64,000 bases of DNA from Bacteroidales bacterium (GCA_020201035.1 JAIVHO010000031.1:62001-126000), one strand, 5' to 3'; shown: positions 10,862-21,572, numbered from the stretch's first letter. Notes: a model not told the origin generated them from the sequence alone. Numbers and translations are program-made.

Positions 10862-12838
10862 ATGAGAATCATTTTATCAGTACTTATTCTGTTGTCAACA
10901 CTGCCAAACAGCACTCTGAGCGGACAAACATCCGGACAGGAGGTTATAATGACAGTAAACGGAGAGGGAGTTACTGCAGAGCAGTTCCTCTGGTCATTCG
11001 AAAAGAACAGGTCAATGGATCCTGATACCGGCATTGAAGAGTATCTTGATCTTTACACCGACTTCAGGCTTAAGGTTGCAGCTGCAAAGGATGCCGGAAT
11101 TGATAAAAGAGAAGAGTTTAAAAAAGAACTGGAAGGGTACAGAAAGCAGCTTGCACGCAATTACCTGACAGACACCAGCGTGCGTGACAATCTGCTGAAA
11201 AAGGCCTATGACCGCTTCCTTGAAGAGATAAGGGTGCTGCACATACTTATAGCAGTTGAACCGGATGCCTCACCTGAAGATACATTAACTGCATGGCAGA
11301 AGGCAATGAATATCAGTGAAAGGATAAGGCTTGGGGAGCCATTTGAATCAGTGGCCAGGGGAGCATCCGATGACCCCAATGTTTCATATAATGGAGGTGA
11401 TCTTGGATATATTACTGTTTTCCAGACTCCGCGCAATTTTGAGGATGCAATATACTCAATGAGTCCGGGTCAGTTTTCCCGACCGGTACGTACGGCCGCA
11501 GGTTATCATATAATCAAGGTTGAGGCACGCCGCAGGTCCGAAGGAAGGGTGAAGGTAGCTCATATTATGAAGGCAGTGCCCCCGGAAGCCCCGGAAAAAC
11601 AGGCTGAGGAGGCAAAAAAAGCCATAGACTCCCTCTATTCAATCGCAACAAGGGGAGAAGCAGATTTCAGGGAACTGGCTAAAAAGTATTCAGATGATAC
11701 AGGCTCCGCAATGAACGGAGGAGAGCTGCCATGGTTCGGTGCGGGCGAGATGGTTCCTGAATTTGCTGAAACGGCATTCTCCCTGCTTAGAAACGGTGAC
11801 ATAAGTGCCCCCTTCAGAACAAGATTCGGATGGCATATTGTGAAGCGTACCGGTAAGGAATCCCCGCTTTCATTTGAGCAGGCCAGAGAGATACTCGGAA
11901 GCAAGCTTAACCAGTCATACCTCCTTTCATTAAGCAGGAAATCATTTGGCAACAGGCTGCGCAAGGAGTATAATTACAGAGTCAACAACGAAGTTGTTAA
12001 CTGGCTGTACTCAATAGCTGACTCCTCTTTCAGGTCAGGAAGGCATGATCAGCAGGGTTATGATGCACCAGGAGACTGGGTGTTTTCATTTGCTGATATA
12101 AGAATAACCACCGGTGAATTTCTGGAAAAGGCAACCGATCTGGCATCTCAGGTTACCACTGATGATGCGCAAGAATTTATTGACACAATTATCGAGAACT
12201 ACTCCTATGAGCAACTGGTAAATTACGAGGATTCAAGACTTGAAGATAAATACCCGGAATTCAGATACCTTATTAAAGAATTTCATGACGGTATGTTGCT
12301 TTTTGAAATTTCCGACAGCATGGTTTGGAGTCGGGCCGAAACAGACAGCTCTGGTTTGATGAACTATTATGAGTCAAGGAAAGAAGAATTTACAATACCG
12401 GAGTCCGCTACAGGTATTATCTACAGTATAGCACTTGAATCAGGAAAAAGAAGCATCAGAAGGCTGACCAGGGCAATAAGAAAGGGTAACAGCGATCAGG
12501 ATATTATTGAAGCCGTTAACAGGTTTGCCGTCTCCGGTACCGGTACACTGATAACAACTACAATGGGAACATGGGAGAAAGGAGAAAAAAGTATGGTGGA
12601 TAACGTAAAATGGACTAAAGGGTATCACCAGTTTACAGGTGATGACTACCACTACCTCGTATGGTTCAGCCATTTTAATGAAGAAGAGGTGGTTCCTTTT
12701 GAGCAGGCCAGGGAGAAGATTACAGGAGATTACACAAAACTGGTCGCTGAAAGATGGATGGAAGAATTAAGAGCCAGGTATGACGTTACTGTAAACAGAA
12801 ATCTTCTGAACAGCTTAAGGCAAAATATTGAAAAATAA
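10862..12838 (+). CDS. periplasmic peptidylprolyl isomerase with two parvulin (PpiC/SurA) domains
   Basis: Signal peptide; two rotamase repeats (GGDLGYITVFQTP...GYHIIKV and GGELPWFGAGEMVPEF...FGWHIVK). Confidence 0.85.
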   Translation: MRIILSVLILLSTLPNSTLSGQTSGQEVIMTVNGEGVTAEQFLWSFEKNRSMDPDTGIEEYLDLYTDFRLKVAAAKDAGIDKREEFKKELEGYRKQLARNYLTDTSVRDNLLKKAYDRFLEEIRVLHILIAVEPDASPEDTLTAWQKAMNISERIRLGEPFESVARGASDDPNVSYNGGDLGYITVFQTPRNFEDAIYSMSPGQFSRPVRTAAGYHIIKVEARRRSEGRVKVAHIMKAVPPEAPEKQAEEAKKAIDSLYSIATRGEADFRELAKKYSDDTGSAMNGGELPWFGAGEMVPEFAETAFSLLRNGDISAPFRTRFGWHIVKRTGKESPLSFEQAREILGSKLNQSYLLSLSRKSFGNRLRKEYNYRVNNEVVNWLYSIADSSFRSGRHDQQGYDAPGDWVFSFADIRITTGEFLEKATDLASQVTTDDAQEFIDTIIENYSYEQLVNYEDSRLEDKYPEFRYLIKEFHDGMLLFEISDSMVWSRAETDSSGLMNYYESRKEEFTIPESATGIIYSIALESGKRSIRRLTRAIRKGNSDQDIIEAVNRFAVSGTGTLITTTMGTWEKGEKSMVDNVKWTKGYHQFTGDDYHYLVWFSHFNEEEVVPFEQAREKITGDYTKLVAERWMEELRARYDVTVNRNLLNSLRQNIEK

Positions 12839-13683
12839 TGAGAAATGTTCCGGCCCTTATAATAATAATGGTGATAATGGCCGCCTGTGCGGATATGAAC
12901 TCTTCAAACAACCGTACTGTGGTAGCCAGAGCAGGAGACAGAAACCTCTATCTGGATCAGTTGCCCGACCTCCCGGGAAATGCTCTCCCTGAAGAAGATA
13001 GTATAAGTATTGTCAGAAATTATATTGACCGCTGGATAAAACGTGAACTTTTGCTTAATAAGGCAGAGGCAAACCTGAGTCCTGAATACCAGGCAGAGAT
13101 TGATTTCAAACTTGAGGAAACCAGGGCTAACCTGATGATTTACCAGTATGAGCAACAGATGATGCTTCAGAAAATGGATACAACGGTAACAATGGATGAA
13201 ATCACATCTTACTATGACAAATATAATGAAACACTTAACCTTAGCAGCGACATTGTAAGAGCACTCTTTATCAAAGTGCCGGTTGAAGCCCCTAACAGCA
13301 ATAAGCTGATTCAATGGCTGAAAAACGGATCCCAGTCTGATATGCAGGAGGTAGAAGCTTACTGCTACCAGTTCGCGGATAAGTATGATGATTTTGGTGA
13401 AGGGTGGATTGACCTGAACTTTTTAATGCGGGAACTGCCTGAAAATGTGTCCAGAATATCCCTGCTGAGAAACAACACGGTAATGGAATCCTCGGATGAT
13501 CATTTCCGCTATATTGTACAGGTAAGGGAACACAGGCTCAGGGGAACACGGTCACCCCTGGGGTATACACAGGAAGATATCCGCAATATCATAATAAACA
13601 ACAGGAAAATTGAATTCCTTCAGGAGCTGGAAAAAGGAGTTTATAATGAAGCTCTCAGAGAAAACCGGTTTAAAATTTTTTAG
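12838..13683 (+). CDS. lipoprotein, SurA-N-like chaperone lacking an obvious parvulin domain
   Basis: IMAACADM lipobox; start overlaps upstream stop (TAATG); lies between two SurA-like genes. Confidence 0.65.
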   Translation: MRNVPALIIIMVIMAACADMNSSNNRTVVARAGDRNLYLDQLPDLPGNALPEEDSISIVRNYIDRWIKRELLLNKAEANLSPEYQAEIDFKLEETRANLMIYQYEQQMMLQKMDTTVTMDEITSYYDKYNETLNLSSDIVRALFIKVPVEAPNSNKLIQWLKNGSQSDMQEVEAYCYQFADKYDDFGEGWIDLNFLMRELPENVSRISLLRNNTVMESSDDHFRYIVQVREHRLRGTRSPLGYTQEDIRNIIINNRKIEFLQELEKGVYNEALRENRFKIF

Positions 13684-13778
13684 CCTGAATCCGTATTTTA
13701 TTAACCATTCAGAAAGAGAGAACTTAAAAGAGGCAGATTATTCCTGAAGATTTTAATAACTTAGAAATTAATAAGAGA

Positions 13779-15140
13779 ATGAACATAATTAAAAAAGCAC
13801 TCAGAATTACAGCGATAGCAGCAGCAATTATTACACTCTCCTCTACAACCTCCAGAAGTCAGCAGCTGGTTGACGAGATTTCAGCTATTGTAGGAGATGA
13901 AACCATCCTGCTGTCAGAAATCGAGAGTCTTGTGCTTACACAGCGGAGTATGGGTGACCGGACACCTGCAGAAAGATTGCGATGTGAGATACTGGAAGAT
14001 ATGATGGTCCAGAAACTATTCCTTGATCAGGCCAGGATTGACAGTATACAGGTTACTGACGATGATGTTGACCGGAGTCTCAATATGCGGCTAAATGATT
14101 TTATAGTAAGAGCAGGATCTGAGAAGAACCTTGAGGAGTATTACAATAAAAGCATGATTGAGATCAGAAGGGATCTGAGAAAAATGATGAAGAATGAACT
14201 TCTTACTTCCCAGATGCAGCAGACACTGGCAATGGATATAAAAACCTCACCCTCTGAAGTAAAAAAGTTTTATAACAGCCATAATCCTGACTCCATGCCA
14301 CTTATTCCGGCAAAGGTAGAACTGAGTATTCTTCAGATTGACCCTCCGGGTAACGAAGAGAATAAGCTGGAAACAAGACAACGACTGCTGGATTTGAGAA
14401 GAAGGATAATAGAAGGTGAAAGCTTTAAGGCACTGGCAATACTCTATTCAGAAGATGAAGGAACAGCTGCTATGGGAGGAGAACTCGGATTTACGACCAG
14501 AGGGTCTCTTGACAAAGCATATGCCGACGAAGCATTCAGCCTGAAGACAAATATAGTATCGCGGGTAGTGGAATCTCAGTTCGGATTTCATATTATTGAA
14601 CTCATCGAGCGAAACGGTGATATGATCAATACCCGACATATCCTTATGAGACCAAAGGTTAAACCGGAACAGAGGATCGAAGCTATGAATCGACTCGACT
14701 CCATAGCAACGCTTATCAGGAACGATTCGCTTACATTTGCCCAGGCCTCATGGAAGTTCAGTTCAGACACGGAGACCAGGATGAACGGAGGTAAATTTGT
14801 AAGCCCTGACAGCAGGGAGAACCTTATTGAAATAGATAAACTCCCTCCTGCCACATACCAGGAGGTAAGGAATCTGCAGGTAGGTGAAATCTCAAACCCA
14901 TTTATGACTACCGACAGTAAGGGCAATACTGTATTCAGAATTGTGCGTCTCGACCGCCAGACGGAACCGCATATTGCCAATCTGAAAGATGATTACAGCT
15001 TTCTGGAGGATGCTACCCTTATGCAGAAGCGTTCCAAAATCTACCAGAAATGGATTGAGGAGAAGATGCAGGTCACCTATATCAGAATAAGTGACCGCTT
15101 TAAAACATGCAATTTCGCCACAGAGGGATGGCAAAATTGA
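13779..15140 (+). CDS. surA: SurA-like peptidylprolyl isomerase (two parvulin domains)
   Basis: Signal peptide then VDEISAIVGDETILLSEIE; GGELGFTTRGSL...FGFHIIEL and RHILMRPKV...GGKFVSP. Confidence 0.85.
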   Translation: MNIIKKALRITAIAAAIITLSSTTSRSQQLVDEISAIVGDETILLSEIESLVLTQRSMGDRTPAERLRCEILEDMMVQKLFLDQARIDSIQVTDDDVDRSLNMRLNDFIVRAGSEKNLEEYYNKSMIEIRRDLRKMMKNELLTSQMQQTLAMDIKTSPSEVKKFYNSHNPDSMPLIPAKVELSILQIDPPGNEENKLETRQRLLDLRRRIIEGESFKALAILYSEDEGTAAMGGELGFTTRGSLDKAYADEAFSLKTNIVSRVVESQFGFHIIELIERNGDMINTRHILMRPKVKPEQRIEAMNRLDSIATLIRNDSLTFAQASWKFSSDTETRMNGGKFVSPDSRENLIEIDKLPPATYQEVRNLQVGEISNPFMTTDSKGNTVFRIVRLDRQTEPHIANLKDDYSFLEDATLMQKRSKIYQKWIEEKMQVTYIRISDRFKTCNFATEGWQN

Positions 15141-16753
15141 ATTATGCCTGGCTGACTATCCTTCTGGCTCTGCTTATACCATCTCAGTTTCTTTCAGGAC
15201 AGGAAAAGGAGAGACCGGAGAAAAGAATAGTTTCTATCCTCCATTCAGACATAGGATTCGGAGAGGGTGGCACACGAACTCTGACAGGGAATGTAAGGCT
15301 GAAGCATAAGGAGATGTTTATGAATTGCGACAGTGCTATTCTTACGGAAAACAGCACCATCGTAAAAGCTTACGGCAATATTCATATTTTCAGGGGAGAC
15401 ACACTCCACCTCTATGGCGAATATCTGTACTATAACTCTCAGAGTGAACAGGCTGAAGTAAAAGACAGCGTTTTACTTATTGATCGTGATACAAGACTGT
15501 ATACCAACCATATATACTATGATCTGGTTAATGAAACAGCCACCTACAATACCGGAGGAAAGATAATCAACGAGGATAATGTACTCACAAGTATCATCGG
15601 AATCTACTACTCAATACCGGAAACTGCTCATTTCAAGGACAGCGTCAAACTGGTAAACCCGAACTATACTATAACCTCAGACACACTGATTTACAATACT
15701 GTAACCGAAACGGCATTTTTCCACGGGGAATCGGAAATATTTGGTGACTCCCTCTATGCCAGATGTGAGGATGGCTGGTATGATACCAGGCTGGAAGTTT
15801 CGGTACTGAAAAAAAACGCGCGCATTGACAATAAAAAGCAGATTATTACAGGTGAATCCCTATACTATGATGAACTGGCAGGATATGGCACCGCATTTCA
15901 GGATGTAACTATCACCGACCAAACCCGGGATGTGGTAATAAAAGGGAACAGTGCCTGGTATACCCGGAATCCGGAAGATTTTTTAATCACTGACAGTGCA
16001 CAGTTTATACAAACATCGGAGGATGAGTTTATTTATCTCCATGCTGACACACTGTGGTCGGCAGCAGTACATGATACAGTACATTCACTACCAGCGCCTG
16101 AACCTCAGTTGGTTACAGAAGCGGCTGACACTATCCTGATACCATCAACCTCCGAAAATATGCTGGCACCGGGAGCTTCTGACACCAGTGAGGACAATAG
16201 AATAATGCGGGCATGGTACGGGGTCAGAATTTTCGGAAACAGCCTTCAGGCAATATGCGACTCACTCAGTTACAAAAGTGCAGATTCAATCGTAAAACTC
16301 TACAAATCACCTGTTATATGGTCAGACAATAATCAGCTGACTGCCGACTCTATTTTTATGTTTATTACAGGAGAATCAGTAGGCCGCATTGAGCTTTACA
16401 ACAGTGCCTTTATAATTGAACAGGTTGATGCTGAGAGATTCAACCAGATAAGAGGAACAAACCTTACAGGGTATTTCAGGGATAATACCATCTATAAGAT
16501 TGAAGTTAAGGGTAACGCCGAGAATATCTACTATCTGGTAGATGAAGGCCGTCTGGTAGGTGTAAACCAGGGAACATGTGCATCAATAGATATCTACCTT
16601 ACTGATGGTAAAATAACGGATATTTATATGTTCCAGTCTCCTGACGGAACGCTGGACCCCCCCCTTCAGAAGTCAGACACTGGAAGGAGATATGATTCTT
16701 TCAAATGGATGGAAGAGGTGAGGCCAAAGAACAGATTTGATATTTTCAGGTAA
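15107..16753 (+). CDS. OstA/LptA-like organic solvent tolerance / LPS transport protein
   Basis: Repeating OstA beta-jellyroll signatures (LTGNVRLKHKEMFMNCDSA, YGNIHIFRGDTLHLYGEYLYY); overlaps surA-like gene by 34 nt. Confidence 0.82.
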   Translation: MQFRHRGMAKLNYAWLTILLALLIPSQFLSGQEKERPEKRIVSILHSDIGFGEGGTRTLTGNVRLKHKEMFMNCDSAILTENSTIVKAYGNIHIFRGDTLHLYGEYLYYNSQSEQAEVKDSVLLIDRDTRLYTNHIYYDLVNETATYNTGGKIINEDNVLTSIIGIYYSIPETAHFKDSVKLVNPNYTITSDTLIYNTVTETAFFHGESEIFGDSLYARCEDGWYDTRLEVSVLKKNARIDNKKQIITGESLYYDELAGYGTAFQDVTITDQTRDVVIKGNSAWYTRNPEDFLITDSAQFIQTSEDEFIYLHADTLWSAAVHDTVHSLPAPEPQLVTEAADTILIPSTSENMLAPGASDTSEDNRIMRAWYGVRIFGNSLQAICDSLSYKSADSIVKLYKSPVIWSDNNQLTADSIFMFITGESVGRIELYNSAFIIEQVDAERFNQIRGTNLTGYFRDNTIYKIEVKGNAENIYYLVDEGRLVGVNQGTCASIDIYLTDGKITDIYMFQSPDGTLDPPLQKSDTGRRYDSFKWMEEVRPKNRFDIFR

Positions 16754-16776
16754 AAAAAAAGAGGCTTACCGCCTCT
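16752..16776 (-). terminator. intrinsic terminator for the DUF2795-like gene
   Basis: AGAGGC-GGTAA-GCCTCT stem on the minus strand followed by a run of T. Confidence 0.65.
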
Positions 16777-16781
16777 GAAAT

Positions 16782-17003
16782 TCAATACTCATCTTCATTG
16801 AAGAAGAAATCATCCTTACTGGGATAATCAGGCCATATATCCTCAATACTCTCATATATATCCCCTTCATCCTCTATTTCCTGAAGATTCTCAATCACCT
16901 CCATAGGAGCTCCTGACCTGATGGCATAGTCTATGAGCTCATCCTTTGTGGCCGGCCATGGAGCATCCTCCAATTTTGATGCAAGTTCTAATGTCCAATA
17001 CAT
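16782..17003 (-). CDS. DUF2795-like small acidic protein
   Basis: 73 aa MYWTLELASKLEDAPWPATKDELIDYAIRSGAPMEVIENLQ, followed by a terminator. Confidence 0.7.
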   Translation of the reverse strand: MYWTLELASKLEDAPWPATKDELIDYAIRSGAPMEVIENLQEIEDEGDIYESIEDIWPDYPSKDDFFFNEDEY

Positions 17004-17083
17004 TTATTACTATTTCTGGTCAATATTAAGGACTGCAAATAAAGAATATTTTATTAAGATACACAATATCAAAAAAAACTTTT

Positions 17084-17626
17084 TCAGGGAATCCATGCTG
17101 GCTGCTCCACTCCTGATTCAGCGGCCACCTTTCTGGACAGAACAAACAGATAATCAGACAGTCTGTTCAGATACTTCACTATCTGCCAGTCTACGTCTGC
17201 CTCCCCGGAGAGCCTTATAACAGCTCTCTCAGCTCGTCGTGCTACTGCTCTGGCGACATGTATGGCTGCAATATTGACACTTCCACCCGGCAGAATGAAA
17301 GAGTTCAATGGTTTAAGTAAAGATTCCATGGCATCAATCTCACTCTCCATTTCAGCTATATCTGAGTCTGAAGGGGCAGTCATCCTGCTCTTGCTTGCAC
17401 CCGGCCCTACAGCCAGCAGAGCAGCACAATGCATAAGTCTGGACTGAATACCAACCAGGAAATTCATTCGTTCTCTGTTCTCCGGCATGTATGCCACAAC
17501 TCCAACCAGTGCAATCACCTCGTCAACATTTCCGTAAGCCTCAATTCTGACTGAGCTCTTGGGTAACCGGGCGCCTCCCGCCAGGGAGGTGGTTCCATCA
17601 TCTCCTGTTTTGGTATATATCTTCAT
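17084..17626 (-). CDS. cob(I)yrinic acid a,c-diamide adenosyltransferase (PduO type)
   Basis: MKIYTKTGDDGTTSLAGGARLPKSS...YGNVDEVIALVG; FILPGG; HVARAVARRAER. Confidence 0.92.
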   Translation of the reverse strand: MKIYTKTGDDGTTSLAGGARLPKSSVRIEAYGNVDEVIALVGVVAYMPENRERMNFLVGIQSRLMHCAALLAVGPGASKSRMTAPSDSDIAEMESEIDAMESLLKPLNSFILPGGSVNIAAIHVARAVARRAERAVIRLSGEADVDWQIVKYLNRLSDYLFVLSRKVAAESGVEQPAWIP

Positions 17627-17628
17627 AT

Positions 17629-18315
17629 TTAATCCTTTACAACGTCACTGGATACTTCACCGTCCATTAGTCTTATTATCCTGCGGGCATTCTGAGCAAT
17701 ATCCTCCTCATGGGTTACAAGAATAACGGTATTTCCAAGGTTGTGAATCTCCCTGAGAAGGTTCATTATATCCACAGATGTCTTACTGTCAAGATTTCCG
17801 GTAGGTTCATCAGCCAGGATAATAGATGGCTTATTCACCATGGCACGTGCTATTGCAACCCTCTGCCTCTGTCCGCCCGAAAGCTCATTCGGTTTATGGG
17901 TCATCCTGTCAGCAAGTCCCACCTGATCAAGCATATCAGTTGCAATCTTTACCCTTTCTATTTTTGGAATTCCGGCATAAACAAGAGGAAGGGTAACATT
18001 CTCAAGTGCCGTGTACCTCGGCAGTAGATTAAAAGTCTGGAAAATAAATCCGATCTCCTTATTCCGTATCTCGGCCAACCTGTTATCTTCCAGTTTGCTA
18101 ACATCAGTTCCATTAAGCCAGTATTCTCCTCTGGTGGGAGTATCAAGACAACCCAGAATATTCATCAGCGTTGATTTTCCGGAGCCTGAAGGCCCCATGA
18201 TCGCCAAATATTCATTTTGTTCTATATCGAGAGTAACAGACCTCAGTGCCTTTACAATCACTGAACCAATCTGGTAATGCTTCACAATCCCTTTAATCTC
18301 AATTATTTTACTCAT
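17629..18315 (-). CDS. ABC transporter ATP-binding protein (MacB/LolD-like)
   Basis: Walker [24 protein letters not shown] signature, [12 protein letters not shown] Walker B. Confidence 0.92.
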   Translation of the reverse strand: MSKIIEIKGIVKHYQIGSVIVKALRSVTLDIEQNEYLAIMGPSGSGKSTLMNILGCLDTPTRGEYWLNGTDVSKLEDNRLAEIRNKEIGFIFQTFNLLPRYTALENVTLPLVYAGIPKIERVKIATDMLDQVGLADRMTHKPNELSGGQRQRVAIARAMVNKPSIILADEPTGNLDSKTSVDIMNLLREIHNLGNTVILVTHEEDIAQNARRIIRLMDGEVSSDVVKD

Positions 18316-18389
18316 AATAGTGCTTAAAAAATTACCCGAAAATAGTTTATATTATCAACAATCTGAAAATTTTATACTAACAAATCTGC

Positions 18390-19343
18390 TCAATATCTTA
18401 TTAAAAAATTCTGCTTCGGGATGCCCTTTCTGAAAAACAGAATACCATACCTGAGAAGATCAATTGAAACGGAAACCCTCCTGTCACTTATCAGCCTGTT
18501 CCATTCATCCTCTAAATCCGGTGACAAATGAATATTTTCAATAATGACAATTGTTTCATCTGATAATACACCGGCAAGCATATCAAAACAGTAGAACAAT
18601 TTATTCCGGCAGCTGTTCGCAACTACCAGTATCAGTCCGGCTTTCCCAGCTTCAGAACAAATATTACCCGGGCACCATTCCTTATCAATCAGCCTCATCT
18701 CGATATTTCCTGTGACAACTGCGTTGGCTTGATAACTGGTTAGTGCATCTGCCGATCCTGCTCTTTCTGGTTCTTCTTCAGATATTCCTTCGGCTGCTGT
18801 CCCTTCTCCCAATGTTTCTTCTCCTGATGATATTACGCCTGATGTTTCTTCTTCCGGAGTTTCTTTTCCTGCGAATACTTCTCCTGGTGTTCCTTCGCTG
18901 GATATCCCCTCTTCCGATTCCGTTCTCCTATTAACAATTATCACTTTTGAATCGGGAGCCTCCGCCGCCATGGCAAGTGTGGCCATAGAGAGTACGCCTC
19001 CTATCTGCAAAACCGGTAACCCGGTTACCTTTCTGGCCAGAAGGGCCAATAGCCTGCAGTACTTGTCACAGCCATAAATCCGTTCCACCCATCCCCTCCC
19101 TTTTTCAGGTATATTGTCAATCTTCAATGAACCATCCCGTAACAGGTTTGCCCCCTGCACTTGCTGAATATGCAGCATCCTGCGCTTTAAATCAACTACT
19201 GTTTTGACAACCGCAGGGTCTGGTTTATTCAAAAATATTTCTGAAAAAAGGTTAAAAACGAACGGACTGTGGATACCATGTCCCTTCCTGTGACGGGCCA
19301 GTAAAAAATATTTCAGACGGCGTGAAGTAAAAAAGAGATTCAT
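18390..19343 (-). CDS. class I SAM methyltransferase-like protein with internal acidic pentapeptide-repeat insert
   Basis: RHRKGHGIHSPFVFNLF N-terminus and VLQIGGVLSMATLAMA / VIIVNRR Rossmann-like core interrupted by EGISSEGTPGEVFAGKETPE... Confidence 0.65.
   Translation of the reverse strand: MNLFFTSRRLKYFLLARHRKGHGIHSPFVFNLFSEIFLNKPDPAVVKTVVDLKRRMLHIQQVQGANLLRDGSLKIDNIPEKGRGWVERIYGCDKYCRLLALLARKVTGLPVLQIGGVLSMATLAMAAEAPDSKVIIVNRRTESEEGISSEGTPGEVFAGKETPEEETSGVISSGEETLGEGTAAEGISEEEPERAGSADALTSYQANAVVTGNIEMRLIDKEWCPGNICSEAGKAGLILVVANSCRNKLFYCFDMLAGVLSDETIVIIENIHLSPDLEDEWNRLISDRRVSVSIDLLRYGILFFRKGIPKQNFLIRY
18781..18915. repeat. 15-bp degenerate minisatellite, about 9 units, in frame in the methyltransferase-like gene
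   Basis: Units on + strand: gatattccttcggct / gctgtcccttctccc / aatgtttcttctcct / gatgatattacgcct / gatgtttcttcttcc / ggagtttcttttcct / gcgaatacttctcct / ggtgttccttcgctg / gatatcccctcttcc. Confidence 0.85.
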
Positions 19344-19399
19344 CAGGCAATTTTAAAATTGTCAGGAAAGCCAAAATTAGCTATTTTTCGGTTTCCTAA

Positions 19400-21523
19400 A
19401 TGAAGATAATTTCCCTGATGTCAGATTACCTTAAAACAGAAATCACATACCTTGAAGGTGTAGGACCCAAAAGAGCCCTGATGCTGGAGAAAGAGATCGG
19501 AATAGCAAACTTTTACGACCTTCTTTACTATTTTCCATATAAATATGTTGATCGTACAAAATTCTATACTATTTCCGAGCTTGAAACCAGCCTGCCATAT
19601 GTGCAGGTAAAGGGTGAGATCGAAGGTTTCTATTTTGAGGGGGGCGGACGTAATAAAAGACTGGCAGCAAATTTCACAGATGAAACGGGTTCACTTAAAC
19701 TAATCTGGTTCAAAGGCATAAAATGGATAACCAACCGTTATAAACCAGGAATTAAGTATATACTTTTCGGCAAACCGGCACTCTTCAACGGCCTGATTAA
19801 TATAATTCACCCTGAACTGGAAGAGGAAGGGGGCAGTGAACGGAAAATTACGGCCGGACTCCAGGCTCACTACAGCACAACAGAAAAGCTTAAAGACAGC
19901 TTTATTACATCCCGCACCATTGGCAAGATGGTGAGTAACGTGTTTACAAGGCTCCCAGGCACCATACAGGAGACACTTCCCAGCTGGATGATCAGTAAAT
20001 ATAACCTTAAGGAACTGCACGATGCGCTGCTCACCATTCACTTCCCTGATAGCAACAGGGAACTGGAGAGAGCCATTTACCGGCTTAAATTCGAGGAACT
20101 GTTTATTATTCAACTCTCGCTCCTGAGATATAAGGCAACCCGGAATCTCTACCTTAAGGGTCACATCTTTTCAGTGGTTGGTGATAAGTTCAATACCTTT
20201 TACAGAAAATGCCTGCCCTTTGAGCTTACGGAAGCACAAAAGAGGGTTATAAGGGAGATTCGCCGCGATTTGGGATCGGGACGACAGATGAACAGGCTGC
20301 TGCAGGGCGATGTTGGCAGCGGTAAAACGATGGTTGCACTGATGAGTATGCTGCTGGCAGCTGATAATGGCTTTCAGTCATGCCTGATGGCCCCGACAGA
20401 AATTCTCGCCAGCCAGCATTATGCAACCATCAGGGAATTCACCGAAGAGACGGGAACAGTAGTAAGACTGCTTACCGGCTCTACCAAAAAAAAGGAGAGA
20501 AATGAGATAGCAACACTGCTGGCTGACGGTACAATTGAAATATTGATAGGAACTCATGCTCTTATCGAGGAGACAGTAATATTCAAAAGACTCGGCCTGG
20601 CAGTTATTGATGAACAGCACCGCTTTGGGGTTGCACAAAGGGCAACACTCTGGAATAAGGAGAATTCCCCTCCCCATGTGCTTGTTATGACAGCAACACC
20701 GATTCCCCGTACTCTGGCTATGACTCTCTATGGTGATCTGGATGTCTCTGTTATAGATGAATTACCTCCGGGAAGAAAAAGTATTAAAACACTCCACTTT
20801 ACTGATTCTGAAAGATTGCGCGTATTCGGGTTTATGAAGAAACAGATTGGAGCAGGCCGGCAGGTCTATATCGTTTACCCCCTGATAAGGGAGTCTGAGA
20901 AGATGGACTATAAAAATCTTGAAGAGGGAGTTGAGGCAATAACCCGGGCTTTTCCTCCCCCTCTTTACAGCATAAGTGTGGTACACGGCCAGATGAGCTC
21001 CGCTGAAAAGGAGTCCTCAATGAGACTTTTCAAAAAGGGGATTGCAAAGATTCTGATTGCAACCACTGTTATTGAAGTTGGTGTGGATATCAGGAATGCA
21101 ACAGTAATGATGATCGAGAGTGCCGAACGTTTTGGGCTCTCACAACTGCACCAGCTGAGAGGCAGGGTCGGAAGAGGAGCTGACCAGTCATACTGCATTC
21201 TTATGAGTGCCGATAAACTGTCAAATGAAGCACGGAAAAGGATTGATATTATGGTTGCAACAGGCGACGGATTTGAAATTGCGGAAGCAGACCTTCAACT
21301 CAGAGGGCCTGGTGACCTTGAAGGTACCCAGCAAAGTGGTACAGGTTTCGATCTCAGAATAGCAAATCTCGGTCGCGACGGACAACTGCTTGAATATGTA
21401 AGGAGAGTTGCTGAAGAGATTACTGACAGGGATCCTGACCTGCAAAAACCTGAAAACAGTATCTTACGAAAACTTCTTGCAAAGGACAAGATAAGTGAGG
21501 TTGACTGGGGAAGGATAAGCTGA
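19400..21523 (+). CDS. recG: ATP-dependent DNA helicase RecG
   Basis: EGVGPKRALMLEKEIG wedge, GDVGSGKTMVA, DEQHRFGVAQR, QLRGRVGRGADQSYC. Confidence 0.95.
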   Translation: MKIISLMSDYLKTEITYLEGVGPKRALMLEKEIGIANFYDLLYYFPYKYVDRTKFYTISELETSLPYVQVKGEIEGFYFEGGGRNKRLAANFTDETGSLKLIWFKGIKWITNRYKPGIKYILFGKPALFNGLINIIHPELEEEGGSERKITAGLQAHYSTTEKLKDSFITSRTIGKMVSNVFTRLPGTIQETLPSWMISKYNLKELHDALLTIHFPDSNRELERAIYRLKFEELFIIQLSLLRYKATRNLYLKGHIFSVVGDKFNTFYRKCLPFELTEAQKRVIREIRRDLGSGRQMNRLLQGDVGSGKTMVALMSMLLAADNGFQSCLMAPTEILASQHYATIREFTEETGTVVRLLTGSTKKKERNEIATLLADGTIEILIGTHALIEETVIFKRLGLAVIDEQHRFGVAQRATLWNKENSPPHVLVMTATPIPRTLAMTLYGDLDVSVIDELPPGRKSIKTLHFTDSERLRVFGFMKKQIGAGRQVYIVYPLIRESEKMDYKNLEEGVEAITRAFPPPLYSISVVHGQMSSAEKESSMRLFKKGIAKILIATTVIEVGVDIRNATVMMIESAERFGLSQLHQLRGRVGRGADQSYCILMSADKLSNEARKRIDIMVATGDGFEIAEADLQLRGPGDLEGTQQSGTGFDLRIANLGRDGQLLEYVRRVAEEITDRDPDLQKPENSILRKLLAKDKISEVDWGRIS

Positions 21524-21572
21524 CTTTTTTCTTCCGGGAAACATACTGTTTCCCGGATGCCTCTTAACCCAA

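Noticed and set aside
17629-18315. ABC ATPase without an adjacent permease as a possible novel system
   Set aside because: Orphan MacB/LolD-type ATPases are common; nothing else in the neighbourhood suggests a new system.
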